Assembly (NCBI GenBank): GCA_014706295.1
Contig: JACSVZ010000038.1
Span: 3,596,001-3,660,000 of the forward strand
Source: Lycocorax pyrrhopterus obiensis
Taxonomy: Eukaryota; Chordata; Aves; Passeriformes; Paradisaeidae
Direction of reading: 5' to 3'
DNA length: 64,000 nt
The notes below the pieces were generated by a model, which saw nothing but the letters and a program-made list of their open reading frames with translations, made no database searches and was not told the origin of the DNA. Of the stretch, positions 20,862-32,800 are shown piece after piece. Each line of letters opens with the position of its first letter. Position 1 is the first letter of the stretch. The translations under genes were made by a program, and so were the position numbers.

Positions 20862-23800
20862 GTAGGCGGGAGCTGCAGGTGTCGCTGCCCTGGCCCACAC
20901 CGGTCCTGCGTCGCCGCGGGCCCGGCCCGGCCCGGCCAGGCCAGGCCAGGCCATCCGATCCGCGTTTAGGGGCGCGTCCGGGAGCGCCACCTCCCCGTGG
21001 CCGTCCCGACCACTGTGGGGCGAGCGGCCGGACAAAGGAAGCGCCTTGGCCGGGCCACCGCGCTGTCCGCGAGGCGGGGGTGGACGGGGCTAGGCTGGGG
21101 CTGCGCCCTCAGGTGCCTCCCGCGAGTCGGTGTTCCCTGGACGCGGACTGCGGGCCCGGCGCTGGGCACGGGCCCTGGAGCGCGGCAGCGAGCGCTGCGT
21201 CTCGGCCCCGGCTCTGAGCCGCTTTGTGCCCCGCCTTGTCCAGTTGCTTTTTGAAGTTACTGTCCACAACTTTCCCACCACTGTAAATCTTTCTTTTGCT
21301 TACACTCATGTTAATCCTTTCTTTAGTTAAAGGATTAATAGAAGGGCTATGTAAAACAAAGCGGGGTATCATAGTAGATACATTGTAAGTTTTTGAGCTG
21401 AAAACATCAGAGGTCCACTAGTAAAGTGGTTTCGTTTTTTCTTCTGAAGAGCATTAGGAGAACCTGGGCTGCAATACTACAGTATTTGGGTATTCTGCCT
21501 CAAGGTGTGTATAGTGGTGTTTTAAGTGGCAGTGGATATCTATATTTTGCCTTTGAGAATGACAAATGTCTCTCAGTGTTTTGGCAAAAGCCAGTTTGCC
21601 CTGCTGTCTCTGTTGTTTCTCATCATTCTCAGGTAATGTCAGAGGAAAAGAAATGCCTAGAGGGAGGTGAATGAAAGTGTGTGTGAGGCCCCTTCTTTCA
21701 GGACTGTTTCTTACTTTTGAACTCTGTGTCAGTGGCAATTACTGTTCCGATATTAACGTTAAACAACAGGAAGCAAATAAATGTTGTAGGTGCAGCCTTT
21801 GAATATGAAGCCTACAAACAGCTAACAATACAATTACACTTAAGTTAACAAATCCTGTGATGCAGCGTGTCTTGGGCTGTTGGCTTCCAGACTCAAGATG
21901 AGTTAGTTGTCAGTGCCCGAGGAGGCATGATAAGTGGTCTCAAGAATGGTAGTAGCCAAATCTGTAATGACTATTTGTGAGTAACTTAATGTCAGTATTT
22001 ACTTTGTATACTGCTATTATAATGACCTTATAATAAATTTTAATGGGTTCTTTTGTTCTTTTAGAACCAGAAGCTTGGCAATAGCTGTCTTAAGTCATGC
22101 AAGCCCCTCACTTTACCTCCCCTTTCTGCTGGAGAACATTAAGCTCAACAGTTTACCAGTATTTATTATATCTTTTGATGACGACTTGTTGTGTGTTTCT
22201 ATCTCTACTTTTGTTTTTCTGCAGGGTCTTATAGAATGTCTGGGATGGCAGGGGGAGTGTGATCCCATCCTTAAGACTCTTTCCTGCCTCCAGAGACTTA
22301 CCTCACCTGCAAACCTATTTAGTTTATATTTGTGTGTCTTTCCAGAGTTGTCACCTTTATCTGTTGCTGTTCTGTTTCTTCTTGCAATAAGTATGTGATA
22401 CATTCTTTCTTCAGATGAAGCAAGATTAGCTTGCTTTGAACTGTTGTGTCATGCCCATTCTAATATCATTGACTGTTGCTAGTTTTGTTCCCTTCAGTTC
22501 CATTTTTGAAGTGTATGTTCTTTGTATAATAGTGGGAATACGTGCACTTTCCGGAATTTGCACCTTTGTGCTGAAACTTGGAGAATTCTATAGTCTTTCT
22601 ACTTGCCTTATTTGCGGTCTCTATCATGGCAGGGGTCTTCTCAGGTGACTGTTTTCTCCTCATTCTTAAACACATCAATTAGTTTTTATTTTTCCATTGT
22701 TTAGGTGAACGCTTTACTTCCTTGTGCTCAGGTATTTTCATTTGAATATTTGAAGTAACTATTTTGGTACTGATAATTCTTTGACCTTCTACTTCCTATT
22801 GGTCTTCTATTATTTATGGTATTCGATAGCTCAATGTTCATGTTCACAAAAAAGTGTGATTACAGCAAAGTTCTTAATCTTCCTTAATCTTGACTGATCT
22901 GTACAACAGTGCTGTCTCAATCATACTTCATTGTGAGGTGTGAAGCTAATTATTCTTTGATGCATAGTAGACACAAGTACCTAGAATGAGGTTTCAGTCA
23001 TTCTTCCAGACTGGTTTTGTTTGGCGTGTTTAAACAGTAGCTTTTATTGTCTGTTCATGCAGGTGAAATTCAAGATTCTTACCTGTTTGATTACTGCAAC
23101 AAACCTTTTTCTGGCCTTGAAAAATGCTGAGTTTCTTGCTGCCTGTGTCTTCTCATCTTACTAATGCAAAGCTCTTTTGACCTGTAACTTTTACCATGAC
23201 AGCCATCTTTCAATTCATTGATTGGTGTTTCTTTTTCCAACAGTATATTAGTTATCTTTACCTTCTAGGTTCTGATGTCTCTCTTAGACTACTGAATGTT
23301 TTAAATCACCACTGAGCTGTCAGTACTGCCTCCACGTAACCATTCTACCAATGTCCTTTGCAACTTCAAACTATTTTAATGGATGATCTTTCTGTGATGC
23401 ATTTCTTCAAAGCTACAAGCATTTCCTCTACTAATTACTTCATTTTTTTCGTTCTTATTGTTCCTCAAATCTTTTTCATTCACTTGTCTTTCCTTTGCTT
23501 CTGTTGAGTAGGAGAAACGGTTGGCCATCACTCTTTAAATTGGAGTGATGGCCAACTGTATCTAGACAGAAGAAGGCTGTTGGTTTAAGGAGGTCCTCTA
23601 CTGCATAGAAGGGGGATGAACGATAAGGTAGTCCTAGTGCCACTTTCCAAAGAAGTTTGTACTGTGAAGTTTCCTAGGAACAGATCCTGGTCTCGGCGTT
23701 GCCTGTCATGGTGAGAGGTGAGCTGATAAGTGTGGAGCTAATGAAGAGGAGGAGAGAGTAGCTAGCTGTGTGAAGTTTGATCGACTTTACTGCAAAGATT

Positions 23801-26800
23801 TAGTGACATTGTGGTAAAGGTTTTGGGGACTGTCATTGTGAGGGTGATTATTGAAAACCAGGATTTTAGAATGGTAGGCACAGTTGTTATTGGTGCTAAT
23901 GTATAAAGTAGTTACTAAATGTTCTTAGAAACTTTCTTTGAAGTATTTGGTACTTCACTGCCACATGTGTGAAGTGACAGTTTTAAGACGATCCAGCTAG
24001 AATACCAAAGAGAACTAGCAACTTCCTGTCGGTCCCATATATTCATGGGAACCTGAATGCTTCTCATTAACTTGCAGCTAATACACAACTTGTAATTTGC
24101 TTGTCTATAAATTACTGCTGAAGCTGCACTTTCAAGACAACAGGATCCCCTTGTGTGGGGAATGAATTACTTTGTATTTTCAATGGCTGAAAGGTGATGC
24201 AAATTTTTCTCAGGGCTAAAATTTGATGGATGTGTTCACATTTCCCTTCAGGAGGTGTCTGCAACTTACTTGGCTTTATGAAATTGCTGAGCATACAGTT
24301 CACAATCATAACAGGTTTACTGTATGTAACTGCCTTAAATTAGAGGCTAGAGAGCAGTGCTGCAGGAAGGGACCTGGGGGTCCTGGTCAATGGCAACTTG
24401 GGTCTGAGTCAGCAGTGCCCTGGAGCAGGAGGGCCAACCGTGTCCTGGGGGGCATCAGACCAACTTGGCGAGGGAGGGAATAGTTTTGGGCACCACAGTA
24501 TAAAAAAGACATTAAGCTGATAGAGAGTGTCCAAAGAAGGGCCAGAAGGAATGGAAAGGGTCTAAGGGAAGCCGTATGAGGAGCTGCTGAGGGCACTTCA
24601 TTTGTTCAGCCTGGAGAAGGGGAGACTGAGGGGACACCTCAGTGCGATCTTCAACCTCCTCATGAGGGGAGGCTGAGTGGCGGGTACCAGACTCTACACT
24701 CTTGTGACCAGTGACAGAGCTTGAGGAAACGGCATGAAGCTGAGTCAGGGAAGGTTTAGGTTGGATACTAGGAAAAGGTTTTCCACCCAGAGGGAGGTTG
24801 AGCACATAAGGCTTCTCCGGGCAGTGGTCACAGCACCAAGCCTGAGTTCAAGAAGCATTTGGACAGTGCTCTGTCACATGATGGCCTTTTTGGGGTGTCC
24901 TGTGCAGAGCCGGGAGCTGGACTCGATGTTCCTGATGTGTCCCTTCCAACTCAGCATGTTTTTATTATTTTATGAAATGCACAGAAGGTGAGCAAACTGA
25001 AGTAGTTCCTTTCAAACTAATCAGTATAATTTCTTTGCCAGACTTGTAGGATGCTGACATTGCTTCGGTGCTGTTTTGGGGCAGGGGTTGCCCTGTTTGT
25101 TTATTCTACTTGTCTCGTGGTAGCTTTTGGACAGAGGAAGGTCTGCTGTTACTTTGAGGGGAAAAGGTGGCATTCACCACTGACCGTTTGCAGACTCTAG
25201 CAACAAGATCTTTTTTTCCCCCCCATGGTGACTTTAGATGGATTAGTGGGTGCAAAGTTAGGCTGAGTGACATGTCCTAATAATTCACACCCAGACACCT
25301 TAAAGATCTAGTTAATTGACAAGATAGAGCTATCTAAATGCTTTAATATTTTGTTAACACTTTTTGGAATTCTTTATAAATATTTTATCTACATTGCAAA
25401 GTAGTTGGCTTGCCTCATGGTTTTCTTTTTCCTCTCATGTGAAAATAAGCTACTCTTTTCTTTTCTGACTTGTAACATTTGCAGAAGTGTCTCTTTTCCC
25501 CACATCAGTTCTGTTCATCATGACATCATTTGTGAAGTTTGGCCATAAATGATCCAGTTGTGTTTCTTGTTCTTTCTGACATGAAGTATGTCTGGATTTT
25601 GCTTGTGGAGGTCTTCCTGCAGATCAGCTCTTGGTGTGGCAGCTTGCTCTTTGCTTTGAGTCTATTCTTAGCTATTGAAAGAGAATCTTGTGTTGTTATC
25701 AACACCTTTAGAATTTTATAGTGCTGCAAATTGTCTGTATCTCTTCATTCGTTACATTTAGCGCGATTATTCTGCTCTTCATAATGTAAATGGTGAAAAA
25801 ATCCCCAAGAACACTTTTTGTGGCCTGCAATGTTCCAATAAGCATAATTAAACCTAACTTTGAACTTTTATTTTCTTTACTCTCAGATAAGTGTTTCACA
25901 AGTGATAAATTACCACTCTGAATATTTTCAGTCGGTTAACAGCCTAATTGCTGTTCTTTTTAACACTAGTTCATTGTTCACAGGTCTGGTACACTTTTTC
26001 TCTCAGGTGATGTATTCATGAGTTACAGTTGGAGTAGCTATTTTCAACTTGTGTGTTTCTGGTGTCGAAGAGTGCTTCTTGAAATCCAAGCAAGGACTCA
26101 CTTGCCAAGAAGTTGCACTGAAGTTTTGGTTTTTTTCCCTGCCTCATGTAGTTTTCCATGTAATCAGGAGCTACTGCATTTCTAAATGTAATTTGGAGTA
26201 AATTTAGAAAGAAAGTGTTTGAAACATTGTAGTTCTTAGCTTTAAAAATAAATTCTCCTCTTAACGTGGCTACAGCAGATCTGGTGAGGTCTTGAAAGTT
26301 GTTTTCATGACATGGTTCCTTCTAAAATTTAAAGATTAATGTGAATCACCAAGGTTTTTGATGATCTGGGTTGCATGTCCTATGAGGAGACTGGGTGTGT
26401 TCAGCCTAGAGGAAAGAAGTCTTCAGAGAGGCACATTTGGAGCTTATCAGGGTCTGTGAGGAGGTTATTAGAGAGACAGACCCAGGCCCATCAGAGTGGT
26501 GTATGTTGGAAGGACAAAAGACAAAAGGTGAAAGGTGGGATGAGATGTTCAGGCTGGAAATAGGGGAAAGGTTGGGGTTTTGTGGTGGTGGGTTTTTTTC
26601 ACCATAAGGACAGTCAAGCGGTAGAAGAGATTACCCTGAGAAGCTGTTCAGCTTCCATCCTTGGATGTTAAGACCAGGCTGGATAACCTGATTAACCTGG
26701 CCTAACAACATAACTGACCTTACTTGAAGCAGGAGATCAAACTAGAGACCTCGAACCTGAATTATGCTGTGCCCTTATGGTAGAGGCACAGTGGGCTCAG

Positions 26801-29800
26801 CGGTGAAGGAGGTGACTGCTTTTTTGGCACTTGTCACTGCTGTGCCGTGAGATATACTCTGTGAGCCTGAGAACTCTACAGAGATACACACTTCTGCCGG
26901 TGTTTCTATTTTCTTAAGAACCGTAGAATGGTTTGGGTTGGAAGAGGCCTTTGAAGACATCTACCATCTACACACTGCCCCCCCCCCCCCAGTGTTCAGG
27001 GACACCTTCCACTAGACCAGGTTGCTCCAAGCCCTGTCCAGTCTGGCCTTGAATGTTGGCAGGGATGGAGCACCCACAGGTCCATGAAGCAACCTGTGCT
27101 AGGGCCTCACCACCCTTGCAGGGAAGAATTTCTTCCTAATATCTAATCTAAATTTACCCTCTGTCAGTTTGAAGCCATTCCTCCTTGTCCAAAGTCCCTC
27201 TCCAGCTGTTTTGGAGCCCCTTTAGGCCCTGGAAGGGGCTCTAAGGTCTCCCCAGAGCCTTCTCTTCTCCAGGCTAAACACCCCCAGCTCGGCTTCAGAG
27301 CAGAGGGGCTCCAGCCCTGGGAGCATCTCCGTGGCCTCTTCTGGACTGGCTCCAGCAGCTCCACGTCCTCCTGATGTTGTTGCCCAGGGCTGGGGCAGCT
27401 CTGCAGGTGGGGTCTGAGCTGAGCGGGGCAGAGGGGCAGAATCCCCCCCTCCCCTGCTGCCCACGCTGGGGGCTCAGCCCAGCACAGGGGGGGTTCTGTG
27501 TGCCAGTGCCCGTGGCCAGGGCATGTTGAGCTTCTTATCCACCTGCACCCATGAGTCCTTCTCCCCAGGCCTTTTCTCAATCCATTCTCTCTTCAGCCTG
27601 TGTTTGTGCTTGGGATTGCCTTGACACATGTGCAGGAATTGTACTTGGCCTTGTAGAAGTTCATAAGGTTTGCACAGCCCCCGCCTCTCCAGCCTATCTG
27701 GATGGCATCCCTTCCCTCCAGCACATCAGCCGCACCACACGGCTTGGTGTCATTGGCAGACTTGCTGTGGGTGCCCTCAATCCCACTGTTCATGTCACCA
27801 GCAAAGGTATTAAACGTTGCTGGTCCCAAACTTGATCTCCACTTGGACACTGAGCGATTGACTGCAACTCTGAGTGCAGCCACCAGCCAATTCCTTGTCC
27901 AGGGAGTGGTCCATCTGTCCAATTTAGAGACAAGGCTCTCCTGTGGGACAGTGTCAAATGTTTTGCACAAGTCCAGGTAGACTGTCAGTTGTTCTTCCCT
28001 TGTCCACCAACACTGTAACACAATCATAGAACTCCACCAAATTTGTAAGGCATGGTTGCCGTAAGTGCAGCCATGTTTCCTCTCACCGATCACCACCTTA
28101 TTTTCCATATGCCTTAGCACAGTTTCCAAGAGGGTCTGCTCCACGATCTTGCCAGGTGCAGAGGTGAGGCCGGCTAGCCTGTAATGCCCCAAGCCTGCCT
28201 TTTCTCCCTTTTTGTAAATGGGGGCTATGTTTCCCCTTTTCCAGTCACTGGGAACTTCCTCAGATGGCCACAACTTCTCAGTGAATGGAGAGTGGCTTAG
28301 CCTCTTCCTCTGACAGTTCCCTTAGGACTCATGGATGCATTTCATCAGTTCCCATGAACTTGTGCACCTTCAGCTTCCTTAGATGGTCTGAAGCCTGTTG
28401 TCCTGTAGCAGGTGGTCCTTCATTGTGCTAGTCCCTGCTGCTTTTGCCTTTTATAACTTGGGTGGAATGTTTGGAGCACTTCTTGGTGAAGACAGAGTCA
28501 AAAATTGAGTACCTCAGCCTTCTCCATATCCACGGTAACCAGGTCTCCTATTTCCTGCTGGAGAAGGCTCATGTTTTCCCCAGCCTTTCTCTTATCACCA
28601 GTGTACCTACAGAAGCTTTTCTTGTTGCCCTTAACCCCTTGGATTTTTTTCAATGAGTCGTTTCATGCTGCAATAAAGGTCTGACACCTCGTGGCCGCTA
28701 GAGGTGCACCAGCTGCCATGGTTACGTTAGTGTGAATGGATGTTTTGTCTAGCTGTGAGAAAGGTGGTTGACATGGGAGAGTTTGCTACAGCTACTAGTG
28801 GTCACGTATCTAGGTTAAAAAATCTCATATTAAATAGTATATATGACTTGAAGATGATATCTCTGCATGAGCTATTGAGGTAGTATTTTCTGTTTCTGCA
28901 TTCTGATTTCCACAGCTTGTGAAGGAAGCTCAGCGGGTTTATTAGTACACGTTTTTCTGACAGCACATAGGGATTTATCAGTAGTTAATGACTTGATGGT
29001 AAAATATGTTAAAGAAATTTAGCCTGTGAAAGCCAGCTCTTGAGGTTTTTGTAGTTATTCATGCAGGTTGAAATACCTGTAATGTGAATAAACTGCAGGA
29101 AGGAGTTCTGTGGATTCATTTGGTTTTCAGTTGTGGATTCAATTTGATTTGACAGCCTTAAACCATTCAGGTTTGTATGAGTTCCAGATCTTGAGATTGG
29201 AGAGGTACTGTCTCTGATGCTAATTACTGAAGTTTTGCTTTCCTTCTTACATGCTTGGACTTTGTCTGAACGCCTTCACCAAGACTGACTTGGTTAGAAA
29301 ATTGACATTTTTTTCCTCCAGCTCTTTGTTTTGCCATGTTTCTGTCTGCTTCTCTGAAGAAAAAAAACAAGTCTATTCCTTAGTTTTTAAGAACTATGTG
29401 CTCTGACTGCTCCTCTCTTGGTGAAAGAGATCTCATGTTCTCTTACACGCATTCTACCTGAAGTTTGAAGGTTGAGGGGTTTTCCTTCATATATCATGCT
29501 TTATTTTCTTTTTAAGTTGCTGACAGTTTTGTGGACCTGGCAGATCCATTTTATCATAGGTCATCCTTCAGACACCCTGGTGGAACAAAAGCATGCTTGA
29601 GAACATGACCATGTGGCCTGGAGTTTGGCTAGTACAAATAACAGTGGAATTCTTGTTTTGGACCAGCACTTGACTGGAAAAACTGAAGAACTACCTAACG
29701 TCTGCATTTTTGATCTGCAAAAATAAAACCCGGTATGAGGGTTCTTCATTTGATAAGGAAACATGGTATGTGTAAGTGTACGAAAAAGTGCTCGGGAGCT

Positions 29801-32800
29801 CTACATAAATGCATTTAAAAACATCACTAGAAATAGGAACCAAAAGCTGGATGTTTGAATGGGAAATTTGACACTAGAATTTTTTACTAAGTGTGGAAAT
29901 GGATGATTGAGGGCAGTAATACTTTGCTTTTGATGTCTTCAATGAAAAAGTTTACCCAAAATTTAAATAAGGCTTAGAAAAATATGCAGTATTTAATGAA
30001 GGTGGTCAGGTTAGGCAGTCCAGTGATCCCTTCTTGCCTTGGGCTAGAATTAGGGAGATGTTTCCAGCATTGTGGTCTTGTTGAAGACTTCAGAGAAGAC
30101 ACAATGAACAAGTGTTCCCTGTGTCTGTTCCTGAGTAAGCTCTGGCACAGTTGGTAGCTGTGAGTGCCTGTTGTCTCATTGTCATTCCTGACCCTGTCAG
30201 TTGGTCTTACAGTCAACAAGAGCAGTAGTGAGATTCTTGGACCTTGAATACTGGAGGACTGTTTTCCTACGGTGGACAAAGACTATCAAATGTTGCACAA
30301 GTGTTCCCTTTTTCGGGTTGACTAATAGGCCTGGCCATAATTTGCTTTATTAGATCCTTTTGCCATTCTCATTTATCATATCTGGACAGAATCTCAAATA
30401 GTTGGGGTTTTTTCACTCTCTTTTGTTCTTTGTTCTTTCATCTATTTTTTGTTTTCCTGGGAGCTTCCTGCTGTTCCTGGCATCTGCCTTCTTTTTTCCT
30501 GAGTGCTTAGTTTTCAATCACTGGACTCAATCTCCTATTTTGTTGTGTTACTTTGCATCAATTTCTATGGCTATCCATTCCATCTTTCCTCCAGCTGTCC
30601 CATGCTTTCTCTGCATTCTGCATTGTTGTTGGATCTGTTTTTCTTTGTTTGCTTTCTTCTCTCTCAGTACGTCAATCATTTATTATGTACTAGACAGACA
30701 AGTAGTTTTTTTGTTCGGTTCTCCTTGGTATCTGTGGAATTTGGTGCAGGAGTCTCTTGTAGAGTGTGTGTGACACAATCAAGTCCCACATTCTGGTAGA
30801 TCTCCATATTGACTGGTTTGGCAGAGAGCATGCTACTTTCTGCTGGAGCAGTAGCACTAATGAGCATTAAAGTATACCACATGGTATTGAGAAATAACTG
30901 TCACTTTGAAGTCAAGGGTTAAAAGCTTGGCCATTGCCTAAGTGAAACCTCCCACAGGCGGGTTATACTGAGGCCAAGGGAATGAAAAGGGATCCCAGGC
31001 TTGTCTCAACACACTCTGGTTTTTGGGACAGGTATCACATTTAAGGGTCTGTATTGTTTTCACTTTTGAAATGGATTGTCTGCATCGCTCTTATTAATAC
31101 ACATTTTTAAGATTCAGCAGTATTTGATGGATAGATAAACTTAAAAAATAAAGGGGAAAAAGAGCAGGCAAAATGATGTTCTAAGTAGCTTAATTTCTTG
31201 ATTAATTTTACCTTTTGTAGAACAAGTTATGCCAGTCTTGCAAGATCAGTCTTGCAGTGTTTTTTGGTTTTGCTGGGTTATCCCTTTGAGTTAGATCCTC
31301 AGAAAAGTAGAAAGAGGCTCTTCCACCCTCACAATTAATTGCACCGTTCTTGTAATAATTTTCATAATTTTGTGTATGTCAACTAAAGTTTCGCTTTTTC
31401 AGCCAAACTGATCTAACACTAACAGTTCCCAAATGGACAATTTAGTCCCTTTTACCTTATATGGTGATCCACGTACTTTACTGATGCTGCAACTGATTTA
31501 TGGAGGATTTTGTGATACTGTTCCTTTTTTAGGTGCAAGGTAATTCTTCCTGATGGCTCTATTTTTTTTTTAATGGTAGCCTCTCAAGTTCTGAAAGCTT
31601 TAAAATTTTTTATTTTCTTAAGTGTCTAGACTTGTTTATAAGACTGGATAATTGCAAAGGTGGAACTTTTTGGCTAATTTCTTTGCAAATCTAGCTCTCC
31701 CTAAATCCCGTCTTCCAGACTGAAAGACAGACTGAAATACCGTACTCATCTTTAGCCCTACAAACATACAGGACGCCTGCTGACTGCATAGTGTGCATGC
31801 AGCTTCTCTTCAAATATAACTCACACACAAGGTGCATCAGTTTGTTGAACTCTCAGGAATTCTCACCTCTGCTTTATCACACACACTTCCCCTGTGTGTG
31901 TATACTTTTGTTATTCAGGACACTGAGGTAGTTGTGAAATCTCGAAGGACAATGGAAACATACATTCGTTCTAGACATTAACTCTGTTCTTGTAGACTAG
32001 ATGCTGATGTGCTTATTTAGAAAATAGCATCCTGCTAATAGTTGATTCAGAGCTTTAAGATGAAAGCACATGTGCTCTTAAATTATGCAGAAAAGACTGG
32101 TTCCTCTGTAATATGTGTGAAATATGTGGTTTGAATTTTAGACCTGTAAATATTGATTTAGGACCTTTCTAAAGTTTTCAATGATAATGAAATACAAGTG
32201 TAATCAAATGTCAGTGTTAGGTGACCTTTAAGAAAGGGGTATGCGGGAGCGTACAGCAAACTCCCTTTTCATTAATGCGTGGTGATGGGGAAGGAAAAGC
32301 ATCTGTTCAGCTAGTGAACTGCTGCAGCAAAGGGTCTTTTCCGTCTGATGTACCAAAGTATGGTACTAGCTTGAAAGTGATCTGGAGGAGAAACACAAAT
32401 AGCTTTCAGATATTAGTTGTGTTATTCGCCTTAAAACACTCGTTTTTACTTTTGGAGATCAAGTCCTTAGAAACATGTGTTACCAGGAACTGGTAGAAAC
32501 AATATGTGTAACTGAGATTTAACCAGCTTAGGGATTCATTGTTGGTAAAAGCATCGTAGAAGATAACATTTTCATAATAGTCAATATGAATGTGGTTGGA
32601 AAAAACCCCAATGATTTCTCTTTTTGCAGAAAAACCTGCCATTGCTCCACCTGTCTTTGTATTTCAGAAGGATAAAGCACAGAAGGTAAGGAGATATTGA
32701 TACTTTTTGTTCTGTTTTGTTCTTAGCCCTGACTCCTTCCTTCCATGGTGATCAGCCCTTTGTCTGTATTGTCTTGAAGATGGCTAATAGAGCATTAACA

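Larger units (their letters stand above)
20395..21240 (+). promoter_or_regulatory. RANBP3: RANBP3 CpG-island promoter
   Basis: This stretch of about 850 bp is very rich in G+C and CpG, unlike the AT-rich sequence on both sides, and surrounds the first exon. No TATA box is evident near the ATG, as expected for a housekeeping CpG-island promoter. The exact transcription start cannot be read from sequence. The island begins directly after a CR1 copy that ends at about 20328. Confidence 0.85.
20862..32629 (+). other. RANBP3 intron 1 (11.8 kb)
   Basis: The intron runs from GTAGGC to TTTGCAG. It contains the CpG-island tail, a short hairpin at 23498-23572, and CR1 copies at 24345-24976, 26365-26770 and 26919-28668. 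The remainder is AT-rich with no recognised exon, RNA gene or repeat. Confidence 0.85.

Noticed and set aside
20361..21035. A 224-codon open frame on the minus strand across the CpG island, and several others there
   Set aside because: Composition-driven: high GC removes stop codons in all frames. The translations are Arg/Ala/Pro/Gly-rich without any domain, and the region is the RANBP3 promoter.
22220..22235. TTTTTCTGCAG before GGTCTTATAG as an extra exon acceptor in intron 1
   Set aside because: The downstream sequence gives no RanBP3-like peptide, and exon 1 joins exon 2 directly in frame with the known protein.
26978..26990. C13 run as a functional element
   Set aside because: It is a homopolymer expansion in a CR1 tail, probably slippage or a sequencing artefact.
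27593..28273. A 226-codon minus-strand open frame with reverse-transcriptase-like sequence as a possible host gene
   Set aside because: It is the decayed RT part of a CR1 LINE with an altered catalytic region and is followed by the CR1 3' end.
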